Positions 48,471 to 61,760 of a DNA stretch of 64,000 nt are shown here, piece after piece. Position numbers and translations under genes: made by a program. The stretch is from Rhynchosporium graminicola. Taxonomy: Eukaryota; Ascomycota; Leotiomycetes; Helotiales; Ploettnerulaceae. How positions within the stretch are numbered: the first letter of the stretch is position 1; each line of letters starts with the position of its first letter. The stretch is taken from positions 1 through 64,000 of the forward strand of contig FJUW01000019.1 in the NCBI GenBank assembly GCA_900074885.1, given 5' to 3'. The notes under the pieces are model-generated. The model did no database searches, had not been told where the DNA came from, and was given only the letters and a program-made list of their open reading frames with translations.

Positions 48471-51400
48471 AATCAAGTAGTCTGCGTGAGCCAAAGTACA
48501 GTAGTAATAGTAGTAGTATTATCTGTTGTATCGTGGCTGTCTTTTCTAGGTAGTCGAGACTCCGTAAGGGAGATATATCTGGCCGGCTAAACCCCGGTGC
48601 AGATACTCCACTAACACGTGACTATAGACTAACACTAGGAGTACTTTAAAGTAGCTCTAAACTATCTACTTCTCCGTATAAAAGTAACGCTTTTTGCCTT
48701 CTAATAAGAGTAGTACTATAGTACAACTCGTGCAGAAGTATTATATAGTATACAGGTTTCCACGTGATCAGGTCTGAAGATTCTGCTTAAAAGATAACTA
48801 AACTAAACGCCTTATAAGCTCTCTTCTAGCTTCAAGTTATCCAAATTCCCTCTATCTACCTATTCCATAGGCTTAATAACTAATTAATTTATATATAATA
48901 GCTCCTTTAGAGCTCCGTTATAATTTATCTTAGTTATCGTATCCGCAGGGTTATCTAGCCCTACTACCCAAATTACCTCCGATATCTCTTTTCTTTCGTA
49001 CGCCTAACGTAGACATATAAGGTCAATTATTAATCTCTTCTCTCTTATAGTATTAAGTCGTACTACGTAGTCGTATAAAGACTTAGAATCGATAACTATA
49101 ACTAAAGGTAGTACTATAATCTCCATGATCTATTCGATAGTAGTCTTAATAGCACTAGCTATATCAAAACCTTCTGATATAGCATATAGTTCAGAAGCTA
49201 GTACAGATCTGATAACTCTCTTGCAGTATACCGAAGACTAATAAATAATATTTACCTTATTATACTTATCTATAAGTACGCAGATATAGCTAATTTAAGA
49301 GTAGAAGTCTTTCAAATTAGTAAATAAACCGTTAGTAAATATAATAAATTTCAGAGACTTCTTATCTAATTTAATATATCAGAGACCTTTACTATAATTA
49401 AGCTTTTACTATAAGATTCTCTTATTTAAGAGCTCAAAGTCTTTCTCTATCGGATTTATAGTTTATATAGTAAAAGAGATATTAAACGATACTTCCGGCT
49501 AAGAAATAATTACTAAGTATAAACCTCTAGCTCTCTAGGCAGCAAATTGCTCGATTTAGGTAAGACCTTATTATATACCTCTATAGGAGTTAGTAAGATT
49601 AACTAGTTCTTTCTTAATTATTCTTAGCGTCTTATCGTACGATTATTAAGATAGTCGAATAGAGCTGTTAGTTTCCAAGGTAATATAACCTCTATTAAAG
49701 TCAATTAGGTATAAAGTAGTTAATTACTCTCTCTCGTTCGACTTAAACCTAGCTTTCTATAGCTCTCTTTCTTCTGCGTCTATAAAGGTCTTATTACCGA
49801 CGAAGAAGGTATCGTTAATCTAAAGACTAAGAGCTTCTATACTAGCTTTATTACCTGAAACAGATAATAGACACGTATCGAACGTCGATAGTACTATATA
49901 GAGCTTCTTAACCTTATGTCTTTAGTATATACCGAACTAATAGTTCGCTGACTCTAGTATACTGTATATAAGGCTAACGCACTGTAAAAACTAATATAGC
50001 TAAGTTAGAATCTCCTTTAGAGGGCGCATAAAGAAGTCACGTATTAAATATAATATAGACTAAGTATAAGCTTATATAATATCATAGCTATATACCTTAA
50101 ACTCAGGGTGCATAACTGCGTACACTAGTAGTAGTCGTTAGCTGACTCGTTAAATAGTTAGTAATATAATAAGTACTTAGTTCTTTCCAGAGTCGTTATA
50201 TACTTATATAACTAGTCTAGACTTCTCGTAAGCTTTCTATATACCCTTAAATTTAGTCTAGTCGATAAATTTAGTATTAAAAACCCTAGCTCCAGCTAGT
50301 AATTCGTCTTTATAAACTAATTCAAAGATCCCTATAGCGATTAGACTATTAATCTTCTTACGTCTTAACGTAGCGTATTAAGGTTCTACTACTAGGAAAC
50401 TGATAAATAATTCATCTGTATAATTTAAGAAAACTTTAATATTATCGTCTCTAAATCGAATTAGCTTTTATCGATCTCGATAAGGTTACTTCTTTAGTAC
50501 TAATATAAGTCGATTTAACTTAATAATACTAAGTGATAGTAAGAGTATAATTTCAGATAAAATACCCTCTAGTTCGTCAGAATCGATTTCTTCTTCGTAC
50601 TATAGTTTAATTAATATAGAGCGAAAGGTCGTTAGTCTACTATCGATTTCTACTACGCAGTTCTCTCCGTCTATAGAAATAAGTAACTAAGGTCTATCCT
50701 AGAAGCTTTTCTCTCTCTAAACTAGTACTAGAGAGTTCAATAGAAAGTCTCTTACTACTATAGAACTAGGTCTATTCTGAGTTTTCAAGGCGTTATTAAC
50801 TTACTGATGACTCTGTAGCTTACGAATCTCTTCTATAGATTTATAAACTGCAGTAGCTCGTTAGGAGACTAATAGTAAAAAGGCGTCTATCTCTACTATT
50901 CTAAGGTATACTCTAAATACTAGTAAAATAAGTATAATTCCACTAAGTCCAGAAATATAGTTAATTACGTAGAATACTATCTATAGTACTATATCTTAAC
51001 TAAGGTATAGCAACTCCTTCCGAATTATCGTATAAGCTCTCTTCAGAGGGCTATAGTATCTCTCTACCTTACTAATAGAGTAATAAGCCTCTATAAGTAT
51101 AACTTTAACTATAGAACTTTCTATCTTAGTACTCTATACGAATTCTTTTAACTTAAATTACGTACCTGCGTTTATAATAATAAAATTAAGTAGTCTAAGG
51201 TAAGTATCTATCTATACTTACTTAAATTAGTTCTATATATATTCTATAGATATATTAGTAAGAAAACCTCTAATCTAGAAGGTAGTACCTTAATCGACTA
51301 TATATAAGACTTATCGACTATCTAGTTATATAATATCGATCACGACTTTATAATTGAAGTATATATTATTAGTATTATAGAGCTTAAACTTGAATCTGCT

Positions 51401-52667
51401 TAGTAATCTTCTATATAGCTAGTAGTACTTATAGAGCTTAGTAAGCTCCTTTAGTACTCCTGAGTTATGCTCGTAACCGGCCTAATATGACGCTTACTCT
51501 AGAAAGGTCTCACGTATTACCTAATAGGTAAGGCCTTATATTATATAGAATATGAAGTAATAAGAATTAACTTAGAATCTATAACTAAAGAGCTAAGAAG
51601 TAGAAGAGAGAAGAGTAAGTATATATAAAAAGGGGCTCTGCGGAGCTCTCGGTAATCTTGCTTAATATACCCGATTGGGAGTACTTGCTGGTCCTACCAA
51701 GTCCATGCTAGTTACATGCTATAACCGTCATATCTATTGCAGTAAATCTTCTAGCTTTCTTACTAAGGGGTATCCGAATTAGTAGTAAAGTCGACGTAAA
51801 TCCGTCTCTATAAGTACTCTCGTATTTAACTAGAAATACTCTATAATATACGTCTTAAGTAACTCCTTCTAAAGTAAGAAGAGGTAGCCGAATCTCTGTA
51901 CTACTAGTATATCTCCCTGTAGTATAACGAGTATATTATGAAGATTATCTAATATAACCCTGAGCTTATCTATATCGTCTAAATAGAGTAGAAATAAGGT
52001 ATCTATAGCTATAACCTCAAATTAGATCTTTCTAATTAGAGAAGGTATAATTACTATACTAATAGAAGTAGCTTTATTAATATCGAATTTAACGTTTATT
52101 CTACGGGAAGGTAGGAGTTCAGCCTTATATAGAGCCTTATAAGCTTCGTATTAACCTTTACTTACTATAGATACCTTTACTACTCTAGTATTAATTATAA
52201 TTCTATAGAAAACTAACGAATTATATCAGGAGCTGCTTATTATTATCTCTGGGGTCCGGTTCTCTTCTGTAGCTTCTTCGGCAGTATCTATTAGATACTT
52301 AAAAGCCGTATTTACTAGGGTTTCTATTATTAGCTATACAGCTTCTACTAAGATAAGTCCTATAGAAGTCATAAATATAGCTTCCGGCTTTCGTCGTCGG
52401 AATCATAATCTGTATCGCTCCCGGCTTCGCATAAGGTAAAAGCAGTAGCTATATACTTGTCTTCTATACCTTCGTACTCTACGACGTATTATTTATATAC
52501 TTTCTTAAAGACTCTTCTAAAGTTGCCTTTAAACTTAGAAGAGTTCTTCGCCTTAAACTTCTCCTTAGCCTTCTCTCTTTCTTCTACTATATAGTCGAAA
52601 GATATATGATCCGTAGTATTATATACCTAGCACTTCTTAGTGTTACCTTCCTTATCTAGCGTATTTA
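48471..52667 (-). mobile_element. Ty1/copia retrotransposon, pol part and end of gag (RIP-decayed)
   Basis: It reads on the minus strand. The gag zinc-knuckle remnant (CQVYNTTDHISFDY) is near 52580-52630, followed by acidic and protease regions. Integrase is around 51.0-51.9 kb. The reverse transcriptase segment near 50060-50120 (HPEFKVYSYDII, then AYTQS) is characteristic of fungal copia elements. The RNase H segment is near 49190-49260 (VLASELYAISEGFDIA), and the pol end (VDRGNLDNLKLEESL) is near 48816-48860. The domain order (integrase before RT) identifies Ty1/copia. The probable 3' LTR lies between about 48471 and 48780 but its ends are unclear. It is split by E5 and E4. Confidence 0.85.
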
Positions 52668-52872
52668 TATGACGGCGCATGGTATACGTGGCAGATACGG
52701 GCCAGTATCGGTGCCTTAGGCATACCCTCCTTATATATATAGAAGGTGCAGACTCCTTCAGAGCTCTATATCTTTCTGTTTCCTTTGTACTAGACTATAT
52801 AAGGATCGTTCTTAACCTCCCTACTTGTTTTATTCCTGCTCGTATACTATCTTAAGCCCTTATATCGTTATA
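52668..52872 (+). repeat. 5' LTR of E5
   Basis: 205 bp, from tatgacggcgc to tatcgttata, RIP-altered forms of TGTGACGGCG and TGTCGTTACA. Confidence 0.88.
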
Positions 52873-53338
52873 TTAAACAGAAAGATTAAGACCGCTAGGG
52901 ATAGTATTAAATAATATCTCACCTAGAAAACTCGATTCGGACGTACGACTTAAAGGGAGCTCTTCGCTAAGTTATCTCTACTTACTTTAGATTTTTGCAC
53001 TTCGGAATCATACGGAAACAGTTAGTACTCTCTTCAACTTACGAATTCGATAGTTAGGTTTTCAAAATAGCCGAGATTCTAGAGATCTCTCGGATAGCTA
53101 GGAATTTGGACGTAATTCAGCCTTAGAAGCACTAGTATTACTACGAAGTCACTCTCAGATACTTCGAAACTCGTTCCTTCGTGCGTACGAAGTAAAACAG
53201 CGGACGAATTTTAGGTGGAAACTTCCCTATAGGCCCTGATATTTATTATCCCCTCACCTGACTTTAACCTTCCGAAAGTAGCTCTAATAGCGAAAAACCT
53301 TACTTTTAAGCTAGGATAAAGTAGCTTATTACCTTAGC

Positions 53339-53545
53339 GGAAATTATCGGAATTCGACTCGTAATCTCTATACCCCGGTACAATTTGTCCCCCTCGGCAG
53401 AATCGACCTCCCTCTACTAGGACCTTTATCCTCTCACCCGACTTCAACCTTTTGGAAATTATCGGAATTCGACTCGTAATCCCTATACCCGGTATAATTT
53501 ATCCCCCTCGGCAGAATCGACCTCCTTCTACTAGAACTTTTAATT
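53339..53545 (+). repeat. 115-bp tandem repeat inside E5
   Basis: The unit beginning ggaaattatcggaattcgac at 53339 repeats at 53454, giving about 1.8 copies. A partial earlier copy of its second half lies near 53250-53275 (cctcacctgactttaacctt). Confidence 0.8.
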
Positions 53546-53947
53546 TAATACTTTCTATATCTACTTAACTAAGATATCCGACTCTCCTTAATCTTTTAGC
53601 TTCATCAGAATTCGATTTGGACCTCTCCTTCTTTCGTAACCTTTAAGTGTTTCAATCACTCGCTTAGCCTTACTTATTTAGTAAAACTCGGTATTATAAC
53701 TACTAGCGGAAAACTCTATTTAGGAACTAACTTGGAATCGCAATTTCCCTCTAATCGCGGTAATATTACCGGAGATTGCGTTTTCCTCTGCAGAAGAGAC
53801 GATCTCGGTACTGAATTAGTATCTACGGTTTCGGTTTAATAGAATATTTGGAGGTTATTATATTTGACTGCGTCTTTATACCTACTTTATTTCCTTTGTT
53901 CGATTCTTCAAGGCTCGAGGGCGAGCCTTTATCTTAGAAGGGGGTAA

Positions 53948-54152
53948 TATAATAGCGCATAGTATACGTGGCAGATACGGGCTAGTATCAGTGCCTTAGG
54001 CATACCCTCCTTATATATATAGAAGGTGCAGACTCCTTCAGAGCTCTATATCTTTCTGTTTCCTTCGTACCAGACCATATAAGGATCGTTCTTAACCTCC
54101 CTACTTGTTTTATTCCTGCTCGTATACTATCTTGAGCCCTTATGTCAGTACA
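53948..54152 (+). repeat. 3' LTR of E5
   Basis: 205 bp, from tataatagcgc to tgtcagtaca, followed by the TSD copy attta. Confidence 0.88.
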
Positions 54153-54159
54153 ATTTATC

Positions 54160-54427
54160 TGTGACGACAGCTCACCTGAATATCACATGAGAAGAAGGAT
54201 AGATACTAGGGCCTAAGTTCACAGGTATCCCGGCAGAACTAGTATCCGACTCGGTATAGTATCGGGCTAGTACTAGCATATATATATAAGGTGCCTTATA
54301 CTCTATCTCTCTTCTTCTTCCTTCCTTATCTTTTTGTTTCCTTCGTAGTAGACTATATAAGATCGCTCTTAGCCTCTCTACTTATTTATTCTTACTTATA
54401 TACTACCTTAAGTCTTATGTTATTATA
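54160..54427 (+). repeat. 5' LTR of E4
   Basis: 268 bp, starting tgtgacgaca and ending tgttattata. It contains the TATA-like tract tatatatataagg. Confidence 0.93.
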
Positions 54428-54929
54428 TTAAATAAAAAGATTAAGATAGCTAGAGATAGCCTGCTATAATATCTTACTACTGAGTTAGTTATTCGATAAC
54501 TACTCGTATATAGCTAAGATACTAGAGATCTCTCGGATAACTATAAATCAGGGTTTAATTCAGCTTATCGTAAATAGTATAATAGAGGAGGTTTTCGCTA
54601 ATACTCTTTTAATAACCCCCTTAGTATAAAGGAATTATAGATAGATTTTAAAGAAAGTATAATAAATACCTCGGAACTTTAATCTCTACGTATCGCCGCC
54701 GAAATAGTCCTGATATACCCCTTTTTAAGCTACTATTATAGCTCTTAATTAATAAACTAGAGACTTCTCTAGTTCTAGAGGAACCTGACGCGATCTCTCC
54801 TGCTCTACCTCCGAACCTAATCTATTATACCTTTCCTTACTCTAAACGTCTCTTACTCTAGAGAACGTTAATACCTTATTAAGGAAGTACTAACTAAGAG
54901 AGAAAGGAAAATAAAAGCGAAATTCACTA

Positions 54930-56200
54930 GGAGTATAATCGCTAAGTACTCCTATTACTATAGGTGACTCGAACCTGATTCGTTCCCTCTTATAATAATT
55001 AGTAGACTAGGAGGAAAAGAATAACTCTCTAGAAGATACTATAGATAGACTAATCTCCGCATAAGATAAGTTCCTTATAAGAGTCTCTTACTTATTTTCG
55101 ACTCTCTTACTAGAACTAATATTATAATCTCTGCGTATAATAGAGTTTAATAACTTAATAAACTCTATTCTAATATATAGTACTAAGAGAGAGGATACTA
55201 TTCCTAATAAATTATCTCCTTCTCCTAGCGCCGAATCGGTAGAGTTATGCCCTAGGAAGTCTTATCTTACTAAGAAGATCCTGCCCTTAGATAATAGATT
55301 AGACCTTACTTTCCTCTAATAGAGAGTATCGATACGAGACTAGCTAGCTATAAACGCTGACTACTACTCTACGGACTTCTCCTGGCGCGTTCTCGTATAG
55401 GAGCTAGTTACTAGATTAGCTAAGGAGTATCTTACGCTTTAGTACCTTACTAATAAGTTTAAAACTAGCGATAAAATAATCTCCTTATTAAAGGAGAACT
55501 TTCTTACTAGTTTAGAGGAAGATAACTACTATAACGCTTTCTACTACTTAGAAATATAATAACCCGGCTATATACGCGAGACCTTCGCCGAGTTTCGTAG
55601 TCGATTTCAAAGCGCTACTATCTAAAGTAAGGTTAAAAAGAAGGAGTAGTTCTTCTATATATAAGATAAGATTATATTATCCTTACGCGCTTTAACTCTT
55701 ATTATTAAACTAATATAGAATAAGGACTACGCTTCTATAGTTAGATCCTTATTTTCTTTTAATACTAAGTATCGCTATAACTTAGAATATACTTATCCCG
55801 AGAAAGCTACTGCTTAAGTATAGTACTGTAAGCCTACTATTACTACTGCGACTACTACTAGTTCTACCTCTTACTAGTCCTTAAGCTTAGCTCCTTAATA
55901 AACTACTCCTGCACTATACGTACGTACCTCTACCCTAGTACGGGCTAGTACTCCCTCCGCGCTAAAACGCCCTATTACTTTAACCGGAGAACCCCTTAAG
56001 TATTATAGTTATAGATAGCTTAGTTATATTAAGCTAGACTACTTTAACTCGCCTAAGGTTCAATTAATCGACGAATTTCCGAAAGAGGATTAAGTAACTA
56101 AGGAAATAATAGAAGATATACTCTCCGAATCTAGATTAATACTAGAGGGAAACGATAAGGCTTAAGTAAAAACTCTTTCCTAGATTTATATAAGTATAAT
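54930..56200 (+). pseudogene. gag of E4
   Basis: It matches E1 gag. The capsid-like region is at about 55190-55760 and the zinc-knuckle remnant at about 55990-56060. Unlike E1 it is preceded by a complete leader (54428 to about 54930). Confidence 0.72.
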
Positions 56201-59200
56201 CTCTCTAATCTGGACCTTAACTCCCTAATAGGAGGTAAGTAATTTATATACTCGATTATAGTTAGTATAAATAAGCTAAGAGTCTCTATAAATAGCCTGA
56301 TCGATACTAGAGTGAATAGTTATCTGTTTATTAATCGTACTCTTACCGGATAACTATCAGGGGCCCTAAGTATTAAAATCGAGCTATTACCTTATTCTAT
56401 TCTAATACGTAGTTTCTAATAGTCTATTAGAACTTATATTACTTATTTTATAAATTTATACCTTTCTATTAATAGTAAGCGTATTTATAACTACCCTTTT
56501 ATTCTCCTTAATTTAGGATAGTAAGATATAATTATTAGTATTAAATAGATATAATAATTTCAGGTTAAGCTAGATACGCTCTACTATAAGCTACTATAGT
56601 CGGAATACTATCTAGCTACTCTTTAATATAATAAGGAGATAATTATAACTCTACCGCCTTATAAACCTAGTATTAATCGATCTTACTAAATTAATACTAA
56701 CGCGCGGGACTTAGCTATAAACTAGCTAGACTGATACCGATTATACTAAATAGTAATAATATAGTATATTAATATATTATCTTTACTCTTTAACTTATTT
56801 CCGCTTATTACTAAGGAATCCGAACCCTTTTCTACTCTAACTTTATTAAGAAAGGTATCTGCGCTAAAACTTTACTATAAGTATTCCTCTTAACTTCTAA
56901 GAATCTAGAAACTAGTTCCGATTTATTAAATTAGTATTATAACTTTTCACTTTAATATAAAACGTAAAAGTTCCGAATTATTCTTTACTAGTATCTACGA
57001 GATAGACTGCCTCTTATAAGACTATCTGAATAGCGACTCTCCTAAGGATCCTGATACCGAACGACTTATAGCTGAAAAGCTACTAGAATAGTACTATACC
57101 CTTAAAGAAGCTTTTTCTAAGCGGGATTCTAATATTCTTTTATTATATCGCTTATACGATTATAAAATTATTCTAGAAGAACTATTACTTAACGTATATT
57201 CGCTCTTATATTAGTAATCTATAGACGAATTATAAGTAACTAAGGAGTATCTTATAGAGAACTTAGATAAGGGATTTATCGAATCTAGCTAAAGTCCCTT
57301 TATATTACTTATATTATTTATTAAAAAGACTAATAGAGGATTACGCTTCTATATTAACTATCGTAAGCTTAATATAATCACTCGAAAGGATTTATACTTA
57401 ATACTTAGGATCGATAAGCTCTTAACTCGTATATCTAAAGTAGTAATCTTTACTAAACTAGATATCCGAGTAGTATTTAACTATATCTATATAGACCCTG
57501 AATCAGAGGAGTATACTACCTTCCGAACCCGCTTCAGATCCTATAAATATAAAGTACTACTTTTTAGGCTCTATAATAGACCTAGTATATACTAGTAATA
57601 TATAAATAATATACTACTAGACTACTTAGATAATTTCTATATAGCTTACTTAGATAATATCCTTATATACTCGGAAACGCTCTAGGAATATAAGGAATAT
57701 ATTAAATTAGTACTATAATACTTAATAAATACTAGACTTTAAGTAGATATTAAGAAAAGCGAATTCTATATTACTCGGACTAAATACCTTAGATATATCG
57801 TTACTACTAACAGAATCGAGCTAGATCCTGAGAAGGTAGTACTATTAGTAGACTAGAAGTACCCCGAAATAGTAATAGCTATAAAATCCTTCTTAGGATT
57901 CTGTAGGTTCTACTATTAATTTATTCGGAATTTCGGCCTTATCGCTAAACCTCTCTTAGTACTTACTCGGCCTATAGTACTATAGAATTTTACTAACGAT
58001 TATAAGAAGTCCTTTAATAATTTATATTAATAGCTATTATTAGTATAGAAACTATACTATTTTGACCCTAAATTATAGACTAAACTAGAAACTAATACTT
58101 CCGATAGTATAATAGCTAGAGTTATCTCTTAATTATATAAAGATAACTAGTAGTATCTAATTAGATTCTACTCTTATGTTCTTAATAGATATAAACTAAA
58201 CTAGGAGATCTACGATAAAGAGCTATATACTATTATTAAGTCTTTCCGGAAATAGAGACCGGAACTTATATCTCTATAATACTATACTAGCGTATATATA
58301 GACTATCGATCCTTAGAATACTTTATAACTATTAAGGTCTTAACTAGTAAGTAAGCTAGATAGATAGAATTCCTTTCCGAATTCAACTTTTAAATTATAT
58401 ATACGCTTAGTAAAGATAATACTAAAGCTAATATCTTTAGCTATAGGGAATAAGATCTAAAGATATAAGAATAATAGAAACAAGATAGTAGATCTCGGGT
58501 TTTATTACCTCTAGACCGCTTAGACCTTAGGATTAATACGGAACTAGCTAAGTATTATATCGATTAAATCAGTTATATATACTTAATATCACTAGGGACT
58601 AATACGCTACCGGAACCTATACGTAACTCCTTTAATTTAATCGAGAAACTATATTAATTTAACTAAGAATTATTCTCTAATAAACGGAATATATTAGGAG
58701 ATAGCTATATTATTAATAATAGTTTACTACTTTATAATAGTTATCTATATATATAACGCTATACCCTGCTATATACTTATTTAATTAGTAAAGTCTACGA
58801 TCAAGTTTCCTCTACTTATCTAAATACTTATAAGACTGCTAAAATAATTTCTACTTATTACTACTAGAAAGGACTTATATCTGATATAAAACAGTACACT
58901 TATAATTACTGCTCTTATTAGTACTCTTATCCGAAGTAAACGAAATAGTAAGGATTCCTCTACCTATTACTAGTACTTAGTTACCTTATATAGCACTTAG
59001 CTATAGATTTTAAGGACTTCTCGCTTAATAACTAAGGATTTAATAAGATATTAGTATTTATTAACTACTTAAGGAAGGACTTTATATCGATACTATACTA
59101 CTATAATATCGATACCCGCGAGATAGTAACGTTATTTATCTAATAGATATATCGTTTCGGATATACCCCTAAGTTAATTATATCTAACTGAGGAGCTTAA

Positions 59201-61740
59201 TTAGTCTTATCCTTCTAGTAAGAGTTTTACTATATAATTAGAGTTAAGGTTAAGCTCTCTACTTCTTTCTACTAGTAAACTGATAGATAAATAGAAATTA
59301 TAAATTAGTATATTAACTAACGCTTTAGACCTTTTATTAATTACTACTAGAGTAACTAGGGCGAACTACTACTAATAATAGACCGCGCCTAAGTAACCCT
59401 GCCTTACGACTCTATCGGTATAGCGCTATATACTCTTAAATATAGTATATTACTACGGAATAGCTAGGACTAGAAGTAACTTACTAAATTAATATTATAA
59501 GAGAAGCTTAATTATACTAATACTAAATCNTAGAATTTTACTAACGATTATAAGAAGTCCTTTAATAATTTATATTAATAGCTATTATTAGTATAGAAAC
59601 TATACTATTTTGACCCTAAATTATAGACTAAACTAGAAACTAATACTTCCGATAGTATAATAGCTAGAGTTATCTCTTAATTATATAAAGATAACTAGTA
59701 GTATCTAATTAGATTCTACTCTTATGTTCTTAATAGATATAAACTAAACTAGGAGATCTACGATAAAGAGCTATATACTATTATTAAGTCTTTCCGGAAA
59801 TAGAGACCGGAACTTATATCTCTATAATACTATACTAGCGTATATATAGACTATCGATCCTTAGAATACTTTATAACTATTAAGGTCTTAACTAGTAAGT
59901 AAGCTAGATAGATAGAATTCCTTTCCGAATTCAACTTTTAAATTATATATACGCTTAGTAAAGATAATACTAAAGCTAATATCTTTAGCTATAGGGAATA
60001 AGATCTAAAGATATAAGAATAATAGAAACAAGATAATAGATCTCGGGTTTTATTACCTCTAGACCGCTTAGACCTTAGGATTAATACGGAACTAGCTAAG
60101 TATTATATCGATTAAATCAGTTATATATACTTAATATCACTAGGGACTAATACGCTACCGGAACCTATACGTAACTCCTTTAATTTAATCGAGAAACTAT
60201 ATTAATTTAACTAAGAATTATTCTCTAATAAACGGAATATATTAGGAGATAGCTATATTATTAATAATAGTTTACTACTTTATAATAGTTATCTATATAT
60301 ATAACGCTATACCCTGCTATATACTTATTTAATTAGTAAAGTCTACGATCAAGTTTCCTCTACTTATCTAAATACTTATAAGACTGCTAAAATAATTTCT
60401 ACTTATTACTACTAGAAAGGACTTATATCTGATATAAAACAGTACACTTATAATTACTGCTCTTATTAGTACTCTTATCCGAAGTAAACGAAATAGTAAG
60501 GATTCCTCTACCTATTACTAGTACTTAGTTACCTTATATAGCACTTAGCTATAGATTTTAAGGACTTCTCGCTTAATAACTAAGGATTTAATAAGATATT
60601 AGTATTTATTAACTACTTAAGGAAGGACTTTATATCGATACTATACTACTATAATATCGATACCCGCGAGATAGTAACGTTATTTATCTAATAGATATAT
60701 CGTTTCGGATATACCCCTAAGTTAATTATATCTAACTGAGGAGCTTAATTAGTCTTATCCTTCTAGTAAGAGTTTTACTATATAATTAGAGTTAAGGTTA
60801 AGCTCTCTACTTCTTTCTACTAGTAAACTGATAGATAAATAGAAATTATAAATTAGTATATTAACTAACGCTTTAGACCTTTTATTAATTACTACTAGAG
60901 TAACTAGGGCGAACTACTACTAATAATAGACCGCGCCTAAGTAACCCTGCCTTACGACTCTATCGGTATAGCGCTATATACTCTTAAATATAGTATATTA
61001 CTACGGAATAGCTAGGACTAGAAGTAACTTACTAAATTAATATTATAAGAGAAGCTTAATTATACTAATACTAAATCCTTAGCTAAACGTGCTAAATCCG
61101 CTATCGAGGTTATAAAAGCTAATATACTAGCTACTTAGTATAAGATAAGCGCTATAACTAACCCGAAACAGCGTAGTATTAACTAGGAAGTTAGAGATAA
61201 GGTATTTCTCTCTATAAGGAACTTTAAGAATTACTAGCTAAGTAAGAAGCTATCTAGTCTCTAGGTAGGACTATACTAGGTCTTAGCTAAGATCAGATAC
61301 TCTTATAAGTTAGATTTACCCCCGGGATCTTTTATATACGATATATTTGCTCTCGAATTGCTTTTTAAGGACCCGGACGACTTATTACTAAGCTAGGAGT
61401 TATTAAACTTACCCCCGGAGGTTATTACTACTTAAGAAGAGTAAGAGTTATAAGATATACTCGCTATATAGCTCCTAAGAGGTAATCTAAAGTATTAAGT
61501 TAGCTAGCTAGGCTACGACCCGGACTTAACTTAGTATAACGCTTCTAACTTAATAAGTACTCCGTATAAGCTTAGAGACTTCTATGCTACTAACTTAAGT
61601 AAACTTAGACTTCCGCGTAAACTAGATTAGTAGATTAAAGCTTAGGAAAACGGAATAGATAACTATAATCACTTAGAGGATAATAAGCTATTATAGTTAC
61701 TAGTATTAGAATTTATTACTAGGAATAATCCTCTGATTAT
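56200..61740 (+). pseudogene. pol of E4
   Basis: The protease remnant is at about 56296-56335 and RT with YLDN at about 57645-57660. RNase H, integrase and a chromodomain (about 61440-61540) follow. The internal duplication around 59530 repeats the RNase H-integrase part. Same RIP pattern as E1 and E2. Confidence 0.83.
59530..59530. other. Single N between duplicated blocks
   Basis: 1547 bp before the N (57983-59529) recur after it (59531-61077). One difference was seen (tagtag against taatag near 58487 and 60035). Probably an unmerged contig overlap. Confidence 0.85.
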
Positions 61741-61760
61741 ACTCTATAATAACGCTATAT

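Larger units (their letters stand above)
52668..54152 (+). mobile_element. Non-autonomous LTR element E5 (TRIM/LARD-like), TSD attta
   Basis: 1485 bp with two 205-bp LTRs and a 1075-bp interior lacking any gag or pol frame. The TSD attta at 52663-52667 and 54153-54157 is perfect. The sequence just inside the 5' LTR (ttaaacagaaagattaaga) matches that of E4, and parts of the LTR (agactatataaggatcg; cctccctactt) resemble the E1/E2/E4 LTR. A polypurine tract (agaagggggta) precedes the 3' LTR. It probably depended on enzymes of the E1/E2/E4 family (inference). Confidence 0.88.
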
